Shown: one piece after another, positions 57,436 to 64,000 of the stretch
Layout of the letters: the number at the start of each line of letters is the position of its first letter
How positions within the stretch are numbered: position 1 is the first letter of the stretch
Origin: Eupeodes corollae
Taxonomy: Eukaryota > Arthropoda > Insecta > Diptera > Syrphidae
Direction: 5' to 3'
Length of the DNA: 64,000 nucleotides
NCBI RefSeq assembly: GCF_945859685.1
Contig: NC_079149.1
Span: 42,125,136 to 42,189,135, forward strand
Notes under the pieces: generated by a model
Databases searched by the model: none
The model's input: only the letters and a program-made list of their open reading frames with translations
Told to the model about the DNA's origin: nothing
Translations under genes and position numbers: made by a program

Positions 57436-59320
57436 CTCTTTTTTTGAAGTATTTTTTGGAGTGCATTATGCTCATAAATTTCGATACAAATTGTGACGAA
57501 TTTGAGATATTTCAGAATTGAAAACAAAGTTTAAAATGTTTAAAAATAGAATTTTTTGATCATCAAATATAATTTTGACAGTATAGGAACTATTTCAAAA
57601 AAAATATTTCTATCTGTTCATAAGTTCTTGAAAAATTTAAAAAAAAACATAACAATTCAATTTGCTCACATTTATTACTTATATATAGTAAGTGCAAAGT
57701 AAAATAACAAATTATAGATATTATTATGAAGGCATTAACTTCGACTTCTCTCCCAACGTAATATCATGTTTGATTAAAATCTCGTGTTAGACATTTTTTG
57801 CGATGTGGCAAGCAAAAATACAGTAGTGACATAAACCTTGTTTTTTTGGAAAATCTATCAATAGTTTATAAGGATCAATAGTATATAAGGATTTTACACG
57901 ATACAAGTTAAAGTAGAATCTTACTACGGATGGGTTTTTGACATTTATACGAGTCTCGAATGGATCTTACGTGATTTCGTTCTCAAATGTTGGTACGATT
58001 GATATTGCATTTGTATCTCGATGGCTGTGTTCGTGAAGTAGTTGTGCATTTGGAATCATATGTTTTCGATTGGGGGAAACAATCAATCTGTTACTGTTGA
58101 TATTATTTAGTTCTGTTAATGACAATGGACTAACTGGGCTTATTTTGCAAGAAAAAACAATAGAAAAGATTATTAAGTTTTGCTATGTTTCCACAAATGG
58201 TTTATTTCAGTTTAAATTAAATAAATCTTTTTGGTGTTTTAGTTTTTACTTCTTAAATGTAATTAAAAAAACAGTGCGAAAAAAAAGGAATAATAATACT
58301 AAAGGTTTTAGTACACATTAGCGTTAAGTCTTTGAATGTTAAAATAGGAACTATAACTATATATTTAAGAAACATACAAATCTTCGTTAAAAGCCATCTA
58401 ATTTTAATTTTTTTCCGTGTAGTCTTTTTCAAATACTTTTGTTTCAATTGTATATCAGTATACTAAAATTTGTATGCTATATTTATTCAGCCATTTTTTT
58501 TCAAAACAAACAATTTTTCTAGAAAATTAAACATTTCTTATGTTTGCTATTTAACAGATTCAACATGTGTTTTTTAAATGTATTTACTTTTAAATAAATA
58601 CATATAAAATATTGTTATACAATCCTACAAAAAAGCAATAATTCGTTAATTTTTTTAACTTATCCGATTCGGAAAAAGCTTACAACCTTGTCCTAACATT
58701 AAGTTTATACTAGATATATGTACGTACAAATACTCCGATATAGGAGTTTTCAGAGTTCAGAGAAATTCTTAGCAACAAATATTTTACTAACCCAAAAAAG
58801 ACAACTTTGTATAATTTATATTTTTGTTATTCTTGTTTATGTTTTTTTTCATGTCGCAATGTTTTTTTTTTCACAACACCAATACTTTTTCTATAAAACA
58901 ATTATTTAAATTGTATACAAAATAAAAGCAAACAAGAAGTAGCATATTGGACACGGTTAATAATTTAAATTGTCCATAATAAATTAATTGTTAGAGACAA
59001 TTGCTATGCACCGCTTGCTTCATAATTGCGTGACTTTCATTTTTTCTCATTTCTATGCACATTTGATATTTTAAAACATTTAATATCATCGAAGCTTGAA
59101 AAGCAAAAACAAAAAAATATTAAAAACTGCTTTAAATATAACATTGAAATATGTAGAATCTTATATATTTTAAGTAAAAATTAGGAAGAAGAATTTTGTA
59201 TTGAATATTACAATTACAAATAAGAAGAAGAATGTGTTTGAAAAGTTCGAAATCAAACATATCAAAACAATAGTTCTACTGACCAACTTGTAACCATATT
59301 TCCACCCTAGTGTATTATAA
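57436..59320. other. Phm intron 1, AT-rich; contains block Y
   Basis: No gene was recognised. TTCGACTTCTCTCCCAACGT with AATATCATGTTT at about 57740-57775 recurs in near-identical form at about 60765-60800. The open frames at 58070, 58253 and 58718 look like A/T-rich chance frames. Confidence 0.4.
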
Positions 59321-59490
59321 AATAAAATGCAAGACTGGGTCGTTCAAACTTGCTCTTATATACATAAAGACTGCTTAAAAATAGTACCTATAATTTAAGA
59401 TTGAAATAACTGCAAAATAAATTTGCCTACAATAATTTCTTAAAAAAAACCTTAATTTACAGCGTTTTTTAAATTTCATTTTCAATATGC
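59320..59490. repeat. Degenerate copy of the 56.3 kb block (block X')
   Basis: In the same orientation as 56290-56470. Shared words include GCAAAATAA, AAAAATAGTNCCTA, TATATNCA and GACTNGGTC. The reading frame of the exon-like part is interrupted here. It lies next to a Helentron-like copy, as its partner does. Confidence 0.45.
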
Positions 59491-59589
59491 ATATAAAATT
59501 TTTCAATTTTTGTTTAATAATACTTTAAGGATGCAGTTATTTAAAACACATAAATATATAAAATTTTGACCTGTTTATGAGATATCGAA

Positions 59590-60510
59590 TTGTAAGGTTG
59601 GGTTGAAAAAGTTGTTAGTTGAATTATTCTTACAATTTTTTAAATTACCAACAATATTTGTCATACTAAGAAATAGTTTAGTTTAAAAAACCAGTTTTGT
59701 TACCAATTTAGATTTTATTTTTTATGAAAAAAGGACTGTTGGATTTTTATAAAAAAAACTACTGAATATCGAAAACAATATTTTCTGTGAAATAAAAAAA
59801 GTTTTAAGACAATATTTTTAATTTTTGAAAAGATATTTGAGTCAAAAGTAAATCTTAACCAAGTTTTAGTATTTTTTTTTGTGTAAAAAACTGTCAATTC
59901 GATTTTTCTCAAAATTTTACTGATTGTTGTAAACAATATTGTTTAAAAGACAAAAGTAGTGTAAAGCCAATATATTAAGGTTTTGAAAAGATATTTGAGT
60001 CGAATTTCAATTTTTACCAACTTTTGTAAAATTATCTTTAAAGTTTATATTTTTTATAAAAAAAAACTGTCAATTTAATTTTTCTTAAAATCATACCAGA
60101 TATTATAAACGTTATTCTTCGTTGCACAAAATTGTTTTGGAGATAAAATCATTTTGTGTTCGTAAAATTTTCGAGGTGAACAATTTTTTTCTTTTTTTTT
60201 GATTTATAAAAAAAACGTTCATTGGATTTTTTTAAAAAATATATTTGTTTGGTATCACGTTACAACATATTATATAAAATTTAGTTCAAGTCTCTAACGT
60301 ATTTGGTTCATCAGATATTTAGGGTTAACCAACATTTTCACCTTTTTTTTAAACTGCTGTAAAAAAACACCTACGCAATTTTCTTATTATCTGTGTAACA
60401 AAATTGATTTGAAGTCGATATCTCTTCTGGTTCTTGAGCTATGGAAGACGAAAAAACTGTCGCGAACGTACGGACATCTTTCTAAAAATCTTTTATTTCG
60501 ACTCTATTAC
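59590..60510 (+). repeat. Helentron-like element, truncated forward copy (copy 3)
   Basis: It starts inside the 5' region (AAAAGTTGTTAGTTGAATTA) and carries about 175-bp A/T units, TTATTCTTCGTTGCACAAAA, TTAGGGTTAACCAACATTTT and CTTCTGGTTCTTGAGCTATG. It stops after TTTCTAAAAATCTTTTATTT CGACTCTA, with no 3' hairpin. Both terminal words are missing. Confidence 0.6.
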
Positions 60511-61449
60511 AATAATAATAACATGTTTTTAAAAATGCAAAATAAAGAAAATTACATTTCTGATCAAAAATTATTGAAATTGGTTCATGAAATCCTGAGA
60601 TAATTAAAAAAAAATATTTTCGACCAACAAATTTGTATGGGTACTTTTATTGTTTTTGGTCTACAAAAATGCTTATCGTGAATCTTTTTAAAACCTTAAC
60701 TTCCAAATTTGAACTCAATCAATCCAATAGTTAAGGCTGTAAAGACTCTGCAGAGACGCACTTTTTTCGACTTCTCTACCATCGTAATGTCATGTTTTCA
60801 AGTTGGAAATTTTTTACAAATTCAAGACTTGCATAGTTCCCATACGTCACAAGTAAAAATAAAGGCTTATAATTTCACTTCAATCACAATAAAGAAAATT
60901 CTAAATCATTGGGCACTTGATATTTATTTTATATTTAATATTAAAAATATTATGATTTGCATGATAAAAACGTATTTTTTTTCAACCAATATTGTACAAC
61001 CATTAACACATTTAATGAATAAATCATAATCATTTGTTATTAATTTAAATTTGACCTAGAAATTTCGTGTTTCTTGTTGTTGATATTTTTCCACCATACA
61101 GATGTTGAACTTGAGATTAATATATGTAATATTATTATGCATATGACAGCAGAGAAATACAAACATATTGATAAAATGTTTTGTCTTTTCTGTTTGTTCA
61201 TCGATAAGAGAATGATCGTCATCGAACTTGAAGTAAACGAAGATAGGCTGAACGAAAAAAAAATACTATTTTCTTATAGCTACTGATTATCATTAACATT
61301 TCAAATTTGAGACCTTAAACATTTATTTTGGGGTCTATCATCACCCCATAATATAATATATGTACATAATTTTATATTCCTATATATTCAATTTTGCTAT
61401 CAAAACATACATACATATACATATACATATGTATGTATGTATGTACATA
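60511..61449. other. AT-rich spacer with block Y' and microsatellite
   Basis: Contains the block Y relative at about 60765-60800. A CATA/TATG palindromic microsatellite at about 61405-61450 (ACATACATACATATACATAT, then its inverse) ends directly at the Tc1 element. No gene was recognised. Confidence 0.45.
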
Positions 61450-62724
61450 CAGTTGATCAAAAAAGAATCCGGACACATATCGTTTTGCTCCTTAAATCAC
61501 GAAATAAGTTTGATGAAGGTTTGAAAATGGCATATTTAGGAATCAAACCACAGTTTTTATTATTTACTCTGAATATTTAGCAAAAATTACGTTTTTGTTA
61601 ATAATTTGCCGTCGAAATTCAGTTTAGAAGAAACGATCGCAAATAAGAGATCAAAAAAGAAATCGGACACCCAGTCGTATACTCATCTTTTTTTTTTGTA
61701 TTTAACGGAACAGAAACATCACTTTTAGGTTTATAAAATACCGTTACATAGGTCAGCTGATTATTCGATGTATTGTATGCGTTATTATAAGAAGGGTAAT
61801 CTGTTCGTGCTATTGCAGAAATTGTTAAATGAAGTGAGTCTATGGTAGGAGATATCATACAAAAGTTCAAAACATCAAAATCCGTTGAAAATCTACAAAA
61901 ATCTGGAAGACCTTAGAAGTTTACTGCAGGCGATAAACATTGGATAATAAAACAAGCTGACGGTGGAGGTTAAAAAATTCTTGCAAAAAGAAGTTAACTC
62001 TGAAACCGTGAGCATAATGCTCCGAAAAAGTAATTTTCATGTAAGTGTGGCAAGAAAAATATCATTCATCAACAAGAAAAACCGAATCAAGAGAAAAGAA
62101 TTTGTAAGGCGCTTTTAAAAGAAGGACTTGTCATTTTGGAATCGTGTTTTGTTTTTTGACGAGAATAAGTTTTATTTATTTCGATCAGATGGACAACCAT
62201 ATGTATATGTGGAGAAAGCTAAATAAAGAGGTCAATGAAAAGAACCTAGGGTAAAACATGTAGGTGGCTTCCTTATGGTATGTCGACGGCTGGTCCAGGA
62301 AATCTTATTATTGTGGATCAATACAAATATATTTAAATTTTGAAGGAAAATTGAAAACAAAGCGCACGAAAATTCGAATCAGCGAAGAATATTACTTCTA
62401 CCAACAAAACGACCCAAAAAACAAGGCTTTAAATACTCGGTTATGGCTCTTGTATAACTACAAACAATTGATTGAACCTCCCCCAAAATCACCAGACCTG
62501 AAAGTTTTTGAACATTTATGGAGCTACTAAGACAATCAGTTTAAAAACTACAATTGTACCAAAAAGAAAAACTTGGAAAATGCATTAACTTCTTTCTGTA
62601 AAAAACTAGTTCAATCAATGTCAAAAAGATTGGATGCGGTATTTTTTTGCATTTAATAATCTTCCCGTTGTTTTTTTTTCTGTCCAACATTTATTGTCCG
62701 ATTTCTTTTTTAACAATAAAATTG
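61450..62724 (+). mobile_element. Degenerate Tc1-like transposon
   Basis: The left end CAGTTGATCAAAAAAGAATC with CGGACA follows TA. The complement of the right end reads TTAAAAAAGAAATCGGACAA, and a second inner copy (GATCAAAAAAGAAATCGGAC) lies at 61651. Plus-strand frames give VGDIIQKFKTSKSVENLQKS, FHVSVARKISFINKKNRIKR, NRVLFFDENKFYLFRSDGQP (first Asp), VKHVGGFLMV, YYFYQQNDPKNKA (second Asp of the QQNDPK box) and PPKSPDLKVFEHLWSY (Glu). At least five frameshifts or stops make it inactive. The exact right boundary is uncertain. Confidence 0.8.
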
Positions 62725-62737
62725 TTATTATTTTCTT

Positions 62738-64000
62738 AAAAAAAGAGGCTGGGATGCGAACCACACTCATAACTTCCCATCTTGTCTGTCAATTTGTCTT
62801 GCTTAAGGTTTGTAGGTTTCGTATTTTATTAAAAAAGTTGTAAGTTGAATTATTCTTAAAAATTTTAAAATTACCAACAATATTGTCCATATAAAGAATT
62901 AGTTTAGTTTGAAAGTCATCAATTTTTACCAAATTTGTGTACTATTTTTTGTAGATTTTAAGTTTTTATAAAAAAAAACTACTGAATATAGAAAACAATA
63001 TTTTCTGTATTTAAAACAAGTTTGAAGACAATATTTCTAATTTTTAAAAGCTGGTTGAGTCGTAAGTAAATTTTTACGAAGTTTTAGTATTGTTTGTTTG
63101 TTAGTTTTTTATTGTTTGTAAAAAATAGATTTTCCTCAAAATTTTACTTTATCTTTTCTTAAAAGATAAAAGAAGTTTAAAGCCAAAATAGCAAAAAAAA
63201 GATATTTCAGTCGAAAATGTTGGTCTTGTATAAATTTTTTTTTTTAGGTTTTTATTTTTTTGCAAAAAACTGTAAATTCGATTATTCTCAAATTTTTTCT
63301 AAATGTTGAAAACAATTTATTCTTTAAAAGATAAAAGTAGTTTAAAGCTAATATCTCAAATCTCGAAAATCAATTTTTACCAACTTTTATTATTTTTTTT
63401 TTGTTTAGATTTTTATTTTTTTGTAAAAAAAACTGTGAATTCGATTTTTCTCAAAATTTGTCAGAATTTTGAAAACAATATTTTTTATAAGATAAAATTG
63501 ATTGAAAGCCATAATCTAAAATTTTTGTAAAGAAATTCGAGTCGAAATTCAATTTTTACCAACTTTGAGTAATGTTTTTTTAGGTTTTTATTTTTATAAA
63601 AAAAAAAATGTGTATTCGATTTTTGTCAAAATTTTACCACATGTTAAAAATGTTATTTTTCGTTGTACAAAATTGTTTTGGAGATAAAATCATTTAGTAT
63701 TCGTAAAATTTTCGAGGTGACAATTTTTTTTTTTTCATTTTTTTTTATTTATAATAAAACCGTTAATTGGATTTTTTTCAAAAAATATATTTGTTTGGTA
63801 TCATATTACAATGTATTATATACAATTTAATTTAAGTCTTTAGCGTTTTTGGTTTGTAAGATATTTACGGTTAAACAAAATATGGTTTGAATGTTAAACT
63901 CTTGTTACAATTAAAACAATATCTAATCGATTAATTATGGCAATGGTCTACTGTATAATACTGTTGAAAGTTACCCAAAAGGTTTTCTATAGTAGAATTT
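62738..64000 (+). repeat. Helentron-like element, forward copy running off the window (copy 4)
   Basis: The 5' end AAAGAGGCTGGGATGCGAAC with TAACTTCCCAT (62770-62780) matches copy 1. It is followed by several A/T-rich units (AACTGT.AATTCGATTTTTCTC, GTCGAAAATCAATTTTTACC) and by the TTTCGTTGTACAAAATTGTT block near 63660. It continues to TTTACGGTTAAACAAAATAT at about 63870. The 3' hairpin was not reached before the window ends. Confidence 0.65.

Noticed and set aside
61401..61450. CATA/TATG palindrome as a regulatory element
   Set aside because: A simple dinucleotide/tetranucleotide microsatellite of a common kind, also seen near 20170 and 54130.

Overview
This is a nuclear window from an insect, almost certainly a brachyceran fly. 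The evidence is small spliced introns of about 60-70 bp, an AT-rich background, and fly-like versions of housekeeping genes (tsunagi/Y14, Mys45A/SDA1, PI31, PARP16, a TMEM145-type receptor, Phm). It also has a dense load of LINE, Tc1, mariner, PIF/Harbinger, hAT and SINE relics. It is clearly not bacterial, and I cannot name the species. Exon boundaries were worked out by eye from splice sites, phase and family resemblance.

Layout. 1-9531 (minus): a SHPRH-type SNF2/PHD ubiquitin-ligase gene. Ten exons are in the window (9531 to 2236). Its C-terminal RING and helicase-C part must lie left of position 1, and its introns hold RTE-like LINE fragments. 9.5-13.8 kb: intergenic, with pieces of a tRNA-derived SINE, a short TIR element and a dead Tc1. 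13.85-15.02 kb (plus): PI31 proteasome regulator, five exons, convergent with the 740-residue SDA1/Mys45A ribosome-biogenesis gene (17675-15333, minus). 19.05-21.2 kb: a PIF/Harbinger deletion derivative carrying a nested hAT derivative, both with identifiable target-site duplications. 22-23.7 kb: a LINE relic. 24.39-24.97 kb (minus): tsunagi (Y14/RBM8A). 26.79-34.52 kb (plus): PARP16, five exons, with a 6.4 kb intron holding a LINE relic, a foldback repeat and a defective IR/DR-type Tc1 element. It is convergent with a seven-TM TMEM145/GPR180-family gene (37847-34932, minus).

38-48 kb is a transposon field. It has a full-length SINE, a LINE flanked by a 26-bp target-site duplication with a second LINE apparently nested inside it, and then the first copies of an AT-rich element family. 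That family has subterminal inverted repeats, a 3' hairpin and about 175-bp internal tandem repeats, an architecture like Helentron-associated elements. 49.55-49.74 kb (plus) is the signal-peptide exon of a peptidylglycine alpha-hydroxylating monooxygenase (Phm). No later Phm exon was found, so the remaining 14 kb is probably its first intron. That intron is filled with an RTE-like LINE 3' end, a Harbinger relic with a mariner relic inside, more copies of the Helentron-like family, a duplicated exon-like block and a degenerate Tc1.

The host genes are unrelated in pathway (replication-linked ubiquitination, proteasome regulation, 60S biogenesis, exon-junction complex, ER mono-ADP-ribosylation, membrane receptor, neuropeptide amidation). 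They appear to be neighbours by position only. No new functional system was found. The most unusual features are the Helentron-like family with its concerted terminal repeats, the nested dated insertions, and the duplicated exon-like block at 56.2-57.8 and 59.3-60.8 kb.
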